Of a stretch of DNA of 34,129 bases, positions 11,001-19,895 are shown piece by piece. A program made the translations under genes and the position numbers. The notes under the pieces are model-generated. The model ran no database searches, was not told where the DNA came from, and saw only the letters and a list, made by a program, of their open reading frames with translations. This stretch comes from a virus. The stretch spans positions 1 through 34,129 of IMG/VR virus record IMGVR_UViG_3300035665_002032; one strand, given 5' to 3'. The stretch's first letter is position 1, and each line of letters starts with the position of its first letter.

Positions 11001-14000
11001 CAAGGATGTCGAAAATATCCGCATGGCTACTGGTTGGGAGAGGGGGAAGGATGGGATGTGGAGATATGAGATTCAGGATTTAGAATTTAAGAAAAAAATT
11101 GGTCGCTTTGAAGAGGATTTAAATCAAGTCATAAAATCTGCTAAAAATGGCAATTTAGAGCAATATGATTTAAATGAATTAATTGATTCAGATTTATTTT
11201 ATTTTTACCCATCACTAAATAATACTTCAGTTATTTTATCGAGAAGATTAGTAGTTGGTTTTCAGGATGTTTTAGGTGGAGCAGAAGGTTCTTATTACAA
11301 AGAAGGAAAAAGGGGTATTATAGCCATTAAGGCAAAAGAAGATTTAACTATAGAAAAGCTAAGGCTAATTTTAGTCCATGAAATCCAACACGCAATACAG
11401 GATATAGAGAATTTCGCAAAAGGGAATTATGGTGTCTCTATGCAGGATGAAGTTGCTGCCGAAAAAGAGATTAAGTTGCTTGATAATAAAATCGGCGTAT
11501 CAACTCAGATTATAAGAGATGGAAATGATTCTTTTTTATCTGAAAATATCAATGAATTAAGTGACTCTGAAAAGAGTGCTTATAAAGAGATATTGGACTA
11601 TTCAAAATCTGCATCAATGCCAATATTGGATGCGGCTAAGGTTTGGGATAAAATATGGAAGAAAGATAAAGATACCCAAAAAAACATTTTAAAGCAAAAT
11701 GAAAGGTATGTAAAAACAGCTGGCGAAGTAGAATCTAGAAACGTAGAAGCTCGTATTGGTATGACCCCAGAGCAACGCAGGGAGATGACCCTTGAAAAAA
11801 CGGAGGATGTGTCTAGGGCAGAACAAATTGTATTTTTTGACAATTCTTATGGGCAGGCGTTTCAATCTATTGAAGCATCGCAACCTAAGTTTCAGAGAGC
11901 CGCCTCTGATGAAATATCAATGGATGATTTCACTGCACTGTCTAAAAGGCTGAATAAGTTCTTTAAGGGGAATGTCAAGATTGTCGATGCTGACACCTTT
12001 GAAAAGGAATCTGAAAAATTCACGGGTGAGAAATTAGACCTAAAGTCTTATGATGGTAATGTCTATGGGGCTGTCCTTCCTAATGGCGTTATGTTTATTA
12101 ATGGCTTAGATGTCAACTCATTACTTCACGAACATACGCACTTGTTCAATCAAGTCGTTATGAAGGTCAATCCCCAACTATGGAATTCCATTAAAGAGGC
12201 AGTAAAGAAAACGGCAGAGTGGAGTCAAGTGAAGCGCAACCCATTATACTCCAATCTCAAAACAGATGACGAAGTAGCCGATGAAGTTTTCTCTAAAATA
12301 GTCGGGAATGCAGCTAAAAACGGTTGGCAGAAATATACCAATCAGTCAATATACCAAAATATAAAGGCGTTAGCGCAAAAGTTTTACAATACGATACTAG
12401 ACTTGTTTGGAGTGGACTACTACAAAGGGATGTCTGCCTCTGGATTGGCTGATTTAACCTTGACTGAATTGATGGGTGGGGTGTCTACATTGCCATACCA
12501 GATAGATGCCAAGATGAATGAGTTGATGTCTGAACTGTTCAAAGGCACAAAGTACCTTGATCAACTCAGATTTAATATAGATCCAAACTCCAGAAAGAAA
12601 TTTGAGAAGGCATTGGGGGAGAAGGATGGCAGGGCTTTGTATGAAATATTTGGCAATGTCCAAGATCCAAGCAAGCTAATTGATTTCGCCAAATCAAAGT
12701 TCCCTATCAAGGGTACTTTATCATCTATTGCTAAAAGACCTATTAAAGGTGATGACGGCTTTGTCATAAACAATGGCAACTTTGGCAGTATAGTCGTTTA
12801 CAAGGATTACGAGAAGTATCTTAATGAAGAATTAAAGCAGGTTGTTGATAAGGCTACACTGGATCCTCAAGATTTGCTTAATGAAGTTGGGTATACTTTA
12901 TTCAACCCAAGAAATTTAAGTGATGCGAGGAATTCTTTTCTCCATTACTATAAAAAGGGACACAACATATGCACACTTAATCCTGGTAGTGATCGCTTTT
13001 CAGGCTCTTTCGTAACATTCATTGTTAGAAATGATGCGGATCAAACGCCTTCGGCTGAAGATTTGACGCAAGACAATCTAACGGATGAGTGGAGGAAATA
13101 TTTAGAAAAGAATGGGAGGAAAAATAGTGATGGCACTTACAATTTAAATGGCTTAAAGCCAAATGCCTTAGACCCATACAGCACTAGTGTCATCTCTTTG
13201 CAGATAAATAAATCGAATGGCAGTACTAAAGAGATAAGCAGATATAACCACCAAATAAGTAGTCCTGACAACATATTCAGTAGAAATTTTGATAATTTAA
13301 TTGAGGGGCTTTCTGATGCGATGTTTAAAAAGTTTGGTGTAGAAAAAAACACTAAGCAATCGACAACACGAATGCCAAATGGTGTTATTCAGGATGCGAA
13401 TGGGGCATATTACAATTACATCTATGAAACTAATGGGGTGTATTATGGCGATGGTTACTATTTGGAAAATGGTGTAGCTACACTTTTAGATAGGGGTAGC
13501 GAAAGGATGGTTGATGGCTGGGTTATTAGCAATAGGGGTGATGGGACTGCGACTAACATTGACAGGACTACACGCGGGTTTCTTTATGGGGATGTAAAGA
13601 AAGTAAACTATATCAAGGGTGATGAAATCTCTCTAACAACGGAAAACGGCAACTTTGTATTTGAGGTGAAAAACGGGGCTGTTGTCAGGCTCATTGATTT
13701 TCCTAAAAAATGGAGGTTGGACAAATTGAATGATTTTTATGCTGGTTTACAATCTGGTTTAGAGTATGATAAAAATGGAAATTTGACTTTACCTGAACTT
13801 TATTTTATACAGTCTAGCTACATAAACATGCTTTGGGCTGATGATATTATTGGCATTTCTTCTTCTGTCGATTTTTACTCTACCAAAATTCAGTATTTAG
13901 GCAACCTTCAGTATATTAAAGGTTATGCTAATTTTAGGGACAGTCAAGTTAAATCTCTTGGTGAGTTAAAGTATATTAAAGGTCATGCTGATTTTATTGG

Positions 14001-17000
14001 CAGCCAAGTTAAATCTCTTGGCGAGTTGAAATATATCGGAGGTGATGCTATTTTTAGGGATAGCCAAATACAATCTCTTGGTGAGTTAAAGTATATCAAA
14101 GGCGATGCTAGTTTTAGGCGCAGCCAAGTACAGTCTTTGGGAGGTTTGAAGTATATCGGTGGTATTGCTCGTTTTGCTGATAGCCAAATTCAATCTCTTG
14201 GCGAGTTGAAGTATATCGGAGATGATGCTAATTTTAGTGGCAGCCAAGTTAAATCTCTTGGAGAGTTGAAGTACATCGGTGGTATTGCTCGTTTTGATCA
14301 CAGCCAGATTCAATCTCTTGGTAAGTTAAAATATATAGGCGGTAGTGCTAATTTTAATGATAGTCAGGTCCAATCTCTTGGGGAATTAAAATACATCGGA
14401 TATAATGCTAATTTTAATGATAGTCAGGTCCAATCTCTTGGAGAGTTGAGATATATAGGCCGTAATGCTCCCTACTATAATAGTCCAATAGATTCCAAGG
14501 CAATTGAAGATATTGAAGGGAAGTCAAATGACTCTACGGGTGAAATTATTCTTCGAGATGCAAATGATTTTAAAGAAAGCATGGAACGGGAGTTTGAGCA
14601 ATTTGCTAAAGAAGTAGAAGAAGAATTTACTGAAAGTCAGCTTAAGTTTCAGAGGATTGCAACATTCTTCTCTGGGGCTGGGACTTTGGAGGCTGCTATG
14701 ACTGATCCTACATCAGTAATGGCTGTTGAGTACACCCCAGACTATATTAAGGCTTACAATGAGGCTTTCAACACAGATTACAAAGCAAGGGATGTGCTTG
14801 ATATAGACCCTCAAGAGGTCATAGACTCAAACCCAGACATCTTCCACGCATCCCCAACTTGTAAGTCATTCTCCAAGGCACGAATCGGAACAAGAGAAGC
14901 CAAAGAGATGGATATCAAGAGTGCTGAATCTGTTGCGAGAGTCATCAGAGATGCCAAGCCTCCAGTTGTCACTATTGAGAATGTCCCAGACTACAAGGGC
15001 AGCCTACCATACGATAAAATAATCTCTGCCCTCAAAGATTCAGGCTATAAGTACGATGAAGGCATTTACAATGCCGCTGACTTTGGTGGCATTCAGCAAC
15101 GCAGACGATTAATCATTAGAGCTGCCTTGAATGTAGATTTACCTGCTATCCCTGACAAGAAAAAGCCCGGTGATTGGTTTAAGGCTTTAGAGCCTATGAT
15201 TGATTCAGCCCCTGATTCAGCATTCACCGGCAAGAGTGGAGATGAGAACTGGGAGGTGAAAAGGCTTCTTGACATGATTAAAAGCGGTAGGCTTTCTGCT
15301 GACAAGCCTATTATCACCATGGGCGGCTCTACAGATAGCGGTATTGCATCTGCTGCTAATGCAGGTGGACCTGCCCCCACCTTGACATCAAGTAGTAAGC
15401 AAATCCCACGAATCATCATGCCTGATGGCAGGATTAAAAGGGTTACTCCCGATATGATGAGGGTGCTGATGGGTTTGCCGGAATCATACAGAATCCCTGA
15501 TGACTGGAAGACCGCTAAGGAAGTCCTTGGGAACGGCATAGATGGGAACATCACAAGAGCATTGATAGAGCCTTTGTCAAAGAAATCAGAGGAGTTTAGT
15601 AAATCACAGCCAAAGTTCCAAACCCCGATAGATGAGGCCTTTGACAGACAACAGACCTTCATTGATGAGATGTCGAAGAAAAGGGGTGTGCTACGCAATT
15701 TAAACCCTAGGCTTTTGGACAGGGCATCACCGCTTAAAAAGAAGTTGATTGATGCCAACCTTAAGAATGCAAGGGATTTATTTGTAGCTCAGGCAGGGGC
15801 AGGTTCAAGGGCTAAGATGTTCATTGATGAAAACTTTGGTCCAATCTACAATGGACTGAACAAGCAAAACACCGAATACCTTGACAAAATAATACAACTA
15901 CGAAGGATAATACAAATTGACGAGGACTTCGACAGTAAAGGGAAGCCAAGAATCAAGCACACTGCTGACAAATACAACAGACCCATAAACAAAGAGGTTG
16001 CTGAGAAAAACTTAGTTGACTTTGAGTCAATATTAGGGTCTGCGCTATACAATGACTTAATCCGTAGGTCTGAGCTGTACTTCGACTCCTACAAGAAGCT
16101 GTTGAGCATCATGAGGGAGAGTGGCCTCATAACTCAAGAATTGTATGACAGCCTCAAGTCATTGCTGTATCAACCTCGTAAGTTCCTCGATCAGTTCGTA
16201 AGCTTTGATGATGGTGACACAGTTATTGATATTAAGGACTTGGCACTGAATGAGTATCAGATTAAGACATTGCAGAATGGCTCTGACTCAGAAATCATGA
16301 TGAACTCAAAGCTGTTATTGGCATTCTCTGCTAAAAGTGTATTCTCAAGAGCAGCAAGGAATAAGACATACACAGCTATATCTGAGGCAACGAAAGACCC
16401 CAATAACAATGGGTGGATATCTGATAAAGAGCTAAAGAACTTTGAGCCTGTCAATTATTTTGTCGATGGCGTTAGAGAGCAGTTCTTCATCCGTGGCGAC
16501 TTCAAAAAGCAACTCTATGATTCCACCAGGCACTTGATAAGCCCTGCCGCTGCCAATATCATAAGGATGCTTTCAGGCTCGGCAATTTTAAAGTCTTTTG
16601 CTACGCAGGTTAACCCATTGTTTGCGTTAAAGAACTTCCCAAGGGATATACTTCATGTTGCCATGTTCACCAATGCCTATGGCAACAACCTCTACTCATC
16701 TATATTCCGCATATCGAGGGATGCGTTCAAGGGTATGCATGATAAGATGTCTAAGAGCGCAGACTTCAAAGAGTGGCTTGACTACGGCGGCGGAATGGAC
16801 TTCCTGTCAACAGAAGGGTTTGAATCCCGATCCATACGAGATGGGGTTTACACCAAGGTGCGCGATGCCCTGTCTACTTTCGGGGAGTACTCTGAGGTTG
16901 GTGTTAGGCTTGCCGTGTACAAAAAGACAAGGGATGAGCTTGTAGATAAGTTCATCAAGGATAACGGTAGAACCCCAAATAAAGATGAATCTGATTCCAT

Positions 17001-18405
17001 TAAAACAGAGGCGGCTGTTGCATCTAGAGAAATCATAGACTTTGCTCAGGGTGGTTCTTGGGCTAAGGCTGGTGAGAATTTCATCCCCTACCTAAATGCA
17101 GCGATACAAGGCTTTAGGGTTGCTACTAACTACATAGTGAAGAATCCAAAGAACTTTGCAGTGAAGGCATCTCAACTAGCACTTGCCGTTGGTATGATTA
17201 TGTTTTACAACTCTTTGATGGCTGATGACGATGACTGGGAGGGAATATCTGATGGAGAGAAGATGCGCAACTTCATAATCTTCCTCCCACTTAAGGATAA
17301 GGATGGCAACCGCTATTACCTCAAGATAGCTAAGACGCAACAGTCTATCCTCTTCTCTACGATGTTTGAAATAGCATCTGCCAAGATACTCAATGAGGTG
17401 ATGAACCCGGATGGTGATGATAAGGTGGCTAAAAAGTACATGATGTATGGGGACCGCAATTACAATGCGGTTAGGGATGGCATTACATCATTCCTCCCTA
17501 AAAATCCACTTGAGGTAAAGAAGGAGTTGACATCCGCAATCCCTTTAATCAATGCTATATCTGCCATTGACAATCATGATACATTCTTTAACTCTAAGGT
17601 GAGTTATGACTATCAGAAGATGCCTGCTATGTATGAGGATGTCCTCGATCCTGATGTACCTTACTTCTACAAGGCTTTATCTCAGTCTATGTATCCTGTA
17701 ATTCAGTTGGGACCAAAGAGGATGGAGACGGCTGTTGGGAAGATTACTACCGGTGCTGAAACATCTATTATTGTTGCTGGGGCATATCATCTCCTTGACA
17801 ATATTTCTAGGAAGGTTGCGGATGTTAAAACCGATGAGTTAAATATTGGTGAGGTTCCCTCTGATAATCCAAAGCTTAAGGCTATATCATCTTTATTCTC
17901 CCCGTTAAAGGGTGTTGTCAAGTCTGTCAACCCTGGTATAAAGAAGTATCAGTATGAAGATGACTTAAACAGCATTTCATTACGAGGGGCGGCTACTGTT
18001 GAAACCATAAAGAATGCGTCAAGGAATTTAGGTGAGAAGTATTACGACGCAGTTCGTGGTGAGGGTGATTTAACCAAGGATGAGGTTATCAGCCAGGTTA
18101 ATGAATACAAGGATATGTTGCTAAAGAGTGGTGTTCAGCCATCTCAGGTTAAGGTTTTCATTGAGTCGTTTAAGATGTCTGCTAAGTCAAACCCCAAGAC
18201 GAATTGGGAGGCTGGGTATTACGATATCATGTACAGTCCATCTAGTGAGGCTACTGTTGGCATTATAAGCAAGTTGAAGGGGTCGAATCTTACTGATGAT
18301 GAGCTGAAGGAGTACTTTATCAACTACAAGAAAAGTACTGGTTACAAAATAAAGAATGTTGGTGAGGTTTATTCTTTGTATAGGAAATCAAGAGATAAGA
18401 AATGA
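8020..18405 (+). CDS. Giant polyvalent virion protein: metallopeptidases, LRR-like repeats, C5 methyltransferase
   Basis: A single intact 3461-aa frame. Residues 1-945 hold a hydrophobic, Gly/Ala-rich region (about 270-480) and a zinc-peptidase motif HEALH at 804-808. Residues 946-1292 hold a second motif, HEIQH at 1120-1124, then EARIGMTPEQRREM, typical of phage polyvalent proteins. Residues 1293-2211 hold a third motif, HEHTH at 1370-1374, a domain at about 1600-1800 (LSDARNSFLHYY, SRYNHQ) and the repeat array 1956-2156. Residues 2212-2534 are a C5 cytosine methyltransferase: FFSGAG, SPTC with Cys2281, ENVP, QQRRR, LGNG. Residues 2535-3461 resemble the LPD38 region (FIPYLNAAIQG about 3020). 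Polyvalent proteins are known to enter the host with phage DNA. This one occupies the T7 gp16 position, but I see no transglycosylase domain. Confidence 0.85.
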   Translation: MDPLVKKVVDTGISKGVDFNEISSAMYNSGAGENQVLQAQEYYNQIKKKSPSVAGVSPSISGRTPSSSGFGPFKVKGQGDPNDPSGLYGQVEEANRRINTANRIYDVLSKKGELSPKEIESARKDYQEYRSFYPNLPIDPSKDVGLLTDNIARDRMNIKAKSQPDESNYRKWMDYIYQSQPGGENGFLATILRGTEKVAGDIVSLGGAINDATDAFYSSVFGEETAENYKKTFKDTPLEPGAISRLGKGMAEQWNENTKKIASNWDMTEEQYEKGPGEALLEGDFSTAGKGIAIGLLHTMPELIATAIGLRTMKGAALAGEAITANLISKGTPKWIAGAAGRARAMAPTTLPLYTGANYAEVLDDPEFTTGEKLLYAVGSAAGSTIAESVGGFGEYFLGGAAKKQAVNQVKSSIMQSIGRGTVDMLKAAGIEGAEEVLDGGIQQALGIAFGDRKFDANSLLDGFLIGATMGGGTNLISKSPSLIGLSSDMLTTIKITDELSKIQGALSDPSLSDVERDLLTNRARVANNEIRRAKNNAAIFFQNYTPEDLQETMTLNSEIRRQVDNMPSFKTSEAKSAAIQSVKDSVARLQQIESKYDSQKKQQVQGAVQAGAQPGGVPVEGAGTEATAPGGVLQNVGQTQQEQVAQQRTEQASAFNVRPRLKKMKVTAKNAPGAYKMMMDALSNYTDEFLQQNKTDRASVERGIKSLFDVISSLDAKGRTVEIDVMGSIDEANKLFGFEINEVDGKFKVSSKIPGANRVFDTKEGADAYTKRVLYRGVNMMSDGGDVKISVLLPAMLDNTGYHEALHSLEVLDEDSVGKLVKGLKDALKKLPVLDKRMADFVKDYGDKLKDSEFLAELGSMISTGDISVEVRESVIKTIAKSFLDFFKRVTGSSVDTSPTAEQLASTFIDIAEKLGRGEKQAPYRKTRKKGEESGAVDRAKVRFQGIESEISNLPANEQKRAKELFQLIGENAELTQDVRDNLQVARYMEDDGKDVENIRMATGWERGKDGMWRYEIQDLEFKKKIGRFEEDLNQVIKSAKNGNLEQYDLNELIDSDLFYFYPSLNNTSVILSRRLVVGFQDVLGGAEGSYYKEGKRGIIAIKAKEDLTIEKLRLILVHEIQHAIQDIENFAKGNYGVSMQDEVAAEKEIKLLDNKIGVSTQIIRDGNDSFLSENINELSDSEKSAYKEILDYSKSASMPILDAAKVWDKIWKKDKDTQKNILKQNERYVKTAGEVESRNVEARIGMTPEQRREMTLEKTEDVSRAEQIVFFDNSYGQAFQSIEASQPKFQRAASDEISMDDFTALSKRLNKFFKGNVKIVDADTFEKESEKFTGEKLDLKSYDGNVYGAVLPNGVMFINGLDVNSLLHEHTHLFNQVVMKVNPQLWNSIKEAVKKTAEWSQVKRNPLYSNLKTDDEVADEVFSKIVGNAAKNGWQKYTNQSIYQNIKALAQKFYNTILDLFGVDYYKGMSASGLADLTLTELMGGVSTLPYQIDAKMNELMSELFKGTKYLDQLRFNIDPNSRKKFEKALGEKDGRALYEIFGNVQDPSKLIDFAKSKFPIKGTLSSIAKRPIKGDDGFVINNGNFGSIVVYKDYEKYLNEELKQVVDKATLDPQDLLNEVGYTLFNPRNLSDARNSFLHYYKKGHNICTLNPGSDRFSGSFVTFIVRNDADQTPSAEDLTQDNLTDEWRKYLEKNGRKNSDGTYNLNGLKPNALDPYSTSVISLQINKSNGSTKEISRYNHQISSPDNIFSRNFDNLIEGLSDAMFKKFGVEKNTKQSTTRMPNGVIQDANGAYYNYIYETNGVYYGDGYYLENGVATLLDRGSERMVDGWVISNRGDGTATNIDRTTRGFLYGDVKKVNYIKGDEISLTTENGNFVFEVKNGAVVRLIDFPKKWRLDKLNDFYAGLQSGLEYDKNGNLTLPELYFIQSSYINMLWADDIIGISSSVDFYSTKIQYLGNLQYIKGYANFRDSQVKSLGELKYIKGHADFIGSQVKSLGELKYIGGDAIFRDSQIQSLGELKYIKGDASFRRSQVQSLGGLKYIGGIARFADSQIQSLGELKYIGDDANFSGSQVKSLGELKYIGGIARFDHSQIQSLGKLKYIGGSANFNDSQVQSLGELKYIGYNANFNDSQVQSLGELRYIGRNAPYYNSPIDSKAIEDIEGKSNDSTGEIILRDANDFKESMEREFEQFAKEVEEEFTESQLKFQRIATFFSGAGTLEAAMTDPTSVMAVEYTPDYIKAYNEAFNTDYKARDVLDIDPQEVIDSNPDIFHASPTCKSFSKARIGTREAKEMDIKSAESVARVIRDAKPPVVTIENVPDYKGSLPYDKIISALKDSGYKYDEGIYNAADFGGIQQRRRLIIRAALNVDLPAIPDKKKPGDWFKALEPMIDSAPDSAFTGKSGDENWEVKRLLDMIKSGRLSADKPIITMGGSTDSGIASAANAGGPAPTLTSSSKQIPRIIMPDGRIKRVTPDMMRVLMGLPESYRIPDDWKTAKEVLGNGIDGNITRALIEPLSKKSEEFSKSQPKFQTPIDEAFDRQQTFIDEMSKKRGVLRNLNPRLLDRASPLKKKLIDANLKNARDLFVAQAGAGSRAKMFIDENFGPIYNGLNKQNTEYLDKIIQLRRIIQIDEDFDSKGKPRIKHTADKYNRPINKEVAEKNLVDFESILGSALYNDLIRRSELYFDSYKKLLSIMRESGLITQELYDSLKSLLYQPRKFLDQFVSFDDGDTVIDIKDLALNEYQIKTLQNGSDSEIMMNSKLLLAFSAKSVFSRAARNKTYTAISEATKDPNNNGWISDKELKNFEPVNYFVDGVREQFFIRGDFKKQLYDSTRHLISPAAANIIRMLSGSAILKSFATQVNPLFALKNFPRDILHVAMFTNAYGNNLYSSIFRISRDAFKGMHDKMSKSADFKEWLDYGGGMDFLSTEGFESRSIRDGVYTKVRDALSTFGEYSEVGVRLAVYKKTRDELVDKFIKDNGRTPNKDESDSIKTEAAVASREIIDFAQGGSWAKAGENFIPYLNAAIQGFRVATNYIVKNPKNFAVKASQLALAVGMIMFYNSLMADDDDWEGISDGEKMRNFIIFLPLKDKDGNRYYLKIAKTQQSILFSTMFEIASAKILNEVMNPDGDDKVAKKYMMYGDRNYNAVRDGITSFLPKNPLEVKKELTSAIPLINAISAIDNHDTFFNSKVSYDYQKMPAMYEDVLDPDVPYFYKALSQSMYPVIQLGPKRMETAVGKITTGAETSIIVAGAYHLLDNISRKVADVKTDELNIGEVPSDNPKLKAISSLFSPLKGVVKSVNPGIKKYQYEDDLNSISLRGAATVETIKNASRNLGEKYYDAVRGEGDLTKDEVISQVNEYKDMLLKSGVQPSQVKVFIESFKMSAKSNPKTNWEAGYYDIMYSPSSEATVGIISKLKGSNLTDDELKEYFINYKKSTGYKIKNVGEVYSLYRKSRDKK
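13885..14490 (+). repeat. About ten 60-bp in-frame repeats coding 20-residue LRR-like units
   Basis: The unit encodes roughly SQVQSLGELKYIGGxAxF followed by two variable residues and repeats about ten times in frame inside the polyvalent protein (residues 1956-2156). Leu, Gly, Ile and Phe are fixed while the turn residues (RD, IG, RR, AD, SG, DH, ND) vary. At DNA level neighbouring units are very similar; the two last full units share a long identical stretch. Such periodic repeats build a solenoid that normally binds protein or another large ligand. The array could expand or contract by slippage. Confidence 0.85.
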
Positions 18406-18815
18406 AGCGCATCCTTATTTTAGTACTTCTACTGTTACTTCCATCTTGTTCGGCTCAGTGGCATTTAAAAAGGGCTATCAAGAAATCCCCTGATATTATT
18501 AAGACTGAGTACATCACTATTACGGATACCGTTATAACTAAGGGGGTTGAGCATTATGACACCATTGTCACCAGAAGCGTTGACACTATTGAGGTGGCTA
18601 AGGAGAAACTACAGTTAAAGATTATAAGAACCTATGACACTATTTCAATTCAGGCTAAATGCCTACCTGACACAATCATTAGGACAATTGAAACCCCTGT
18701 TGAAACAATTGTGTTTAAGGAGAAGACCCCGGCTATCAGATATATCTCAAGTACGGTTTGGGGACTCGCAGCAATACTATTGATTGTTGCTGTTATAAAG
18801 ATTTGGGTAAGTTAA
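18402..18815 (+). CDS. Unimolecular spanin-like lysis lipoprotein
   Basis: A 137-aa protein. The first 16 residues (MKRILILVLLLLLPSC) are a lipoprotein signal with lipobox LPSC, so acylation is expected at Cys16. A Thr/Asp-rich periplasmic region follows (TITDTV, YDTIV, SVDTIEV). Residues about 115-136 form one C-terminal membrane helix (SSTVWGLAAILLIVAVIKIW). A lipid anchor in the outer membrane plus a C-terminal inner-membrane helix is the layout of unimolecular spanins, which fuse the two membranes in the last step of lysis of Gram-negative hosts. The ATG overlaps the polyvalent stop as ATGA. Its 3' end overlaps the convergent mutase gene by 39 bp. No holin or endolysin is visible nearby. 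Confidence 0.7.
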   Translation: MKRILILVLLLLLPSCSAQWHLKRAIKKSPDIIKTEYITITDTVITKGVEHYDTIVTRSVDTIEVAKEKLQLKIIRTYDTISIQAKCLPDTIIRTIETPVETIVFKEKTPAIRYISSTVWGLAAILLIVAVIKIWVS

Positions 18816-19895
18816 CGACTCTTTGCAGAATTTCAGCGCAGAATCTATAACTTGATGCATATCGTAGTATTTGTATTCCGCAAGTCTTCCGCCAAAATAG
18901 ACATTCGGTAATGAACGTGCTAAATCTTTGTATGCCTCATAAATGGCGTTATTGCGATTATCGTTCACTGGGTAGTATGGATCTGTTTGCTCCACAATGT
19001 AAGGCACTGGAAACTCCGTGCTAATCCAAGATCCTTCCGATTGTGATTCTTCAAAGTGCTTATGCTCAATAATGCGGGTATAAGGGACATCCTTATCGCA
19101 GTAGTTCATCACAGGGCATCCTTGAACATTTTCACTTGGATAATATCGGTGCTGATGAACTACCGTTTTGTATTCAAGATGCCCATGCTTATATCCAAAG
19201 AACTTATCAATCGGGCCTGTGTAAATTAGATTCTTATATTCTGGCAATGGAGATGTAAAGAAATCTGTTTCAAGCATTACGGGAATACCATCCAGCAGTT
19301 TTTCAAAAATCTGCGTATAACCACCAACGGGAATGCCTTGGAAGGTGTCGTTGAAATAGTTGGTATCGTAGGTAAAGCGAACAGGAAGGCGATTTACAAT
19401 GCTCGCTGGCAAAGTTTCCGCATCCCGCATCCATTGTTTTTCGGTATAACCTTTAATAAGCAGTTCATACACCTTGCGGCCTACCTTCTTGATTGCAGAT
19501 GTTTCAAGATTTTCGGCATCGCCAATCCCTTCGCAATCATTGGCTATGCAATCTATCGCCTCTTTGGGAGTTGTTGCATTGTAGACTTTCTCAAAAGTGT
19601 GCATGGAAAAAGGCAACGAATAGACCCGACCCTTTGCCGTAGCCATCACTTGCAACCTGAAAGGCTTAAACTCTGCAAACTGGTTAATCCAAGCCCAAAC
19701 GGTTGGGTTATTGGTGTGGAAGATGTGAGGGCCGTAGACATGAATGTTAATACCATCCCTCTGCTCCGTGTAGCAGTTGCCCCCGATGTGATTGCGCTTC
19801 TCTACAACTACGACTGATTTACCTTGGTCGTGCAGGTGTTTGGCACAAATAGCACCAAAAAACCCAGAACCTACAACCATATAGTCAAAAATCAT
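18777..19895 (-). CDS. glf: UDP-galactopyranose mutase
   Basis: A 372-aa protein, the usual length for bacterial UGM. This flavoenzyme converts UDP-galactopyranose to UDP-galactofuranose in the cytoplasm. The N-terminus carries the FAD-binding pattern VVGSGFFGA, then EKRNHIGGNCYTE and HVYGPHIFHT, both diagnostic of the family. The family Arg and Tyr residues of the C-terminal half (YPVND, YKYYDMHQ) are present, so it looks intact. It is the last gene of a minus-strand glycan cassette: its ATG overlaps the upstream DUF3431-type gene as ATGA, and glycosyltransferases precede it. Its role is presumably to supply Galf for a phage-directed surface or virion modification. Confidence 0.93.
   Translation of the reverse strand: MIFDYMVVGSGFFGAICAKHLHDQGKSVVVVEKRNHIGGNCYTEQRDGINIHVYGPHIFHTNNPTVWAWINQFAEFKPFRLQVMATAKGRVYSLPFSMHTFEKVYNATTPKEAIDCIANDCEGIGDAENLETSAIKKVGRKVYELLIKGYTEKQWMRDAETLPASIVNRLPVRFTYDTNYFNDTFQGIPVGGYTQIFEKLLDGIPVMLETDFFTSPLPEYKNLIYTGPIDKFFGYKHGHLEYKTVVHQHRYYPSENVQGCPVMNYCDKDVPYTRIIEHKHFEESQSEGSWISTEFPVPYIVEQTDPYYPVNDNRNNAIYEAYKDLARSLPNVYFGGRLAEYKYYDMHQVIDSALKFCKESLTYPNLYNSNNQ

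Noticed and set aside
13885-14490. Regular 60-bp periodicity resembling a CRISPR array
   Set aside because: Every base is in frame inside a large gene, there are no unique spacers, and the period equals 20 codons of a solenoid repeat.
15093-15758. 221-codon open frame on the minus strand inside the polyvalent gene
   Set aside because: It lies antisense to the conserved methyltransferase domain, has no recognisable motif, and is explained by codon bias of the + strand gene.
18780-18840. Rho-independent terminator between the convergent operons
   Set aside because: I found no GC-rich hairpin followed by a T run at the junction.
19338-19817. 159-codon + strand frame opposite the mutase gene
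   Set aside because: It is antisense to highly conserved glf motifs and has no family resemblance.
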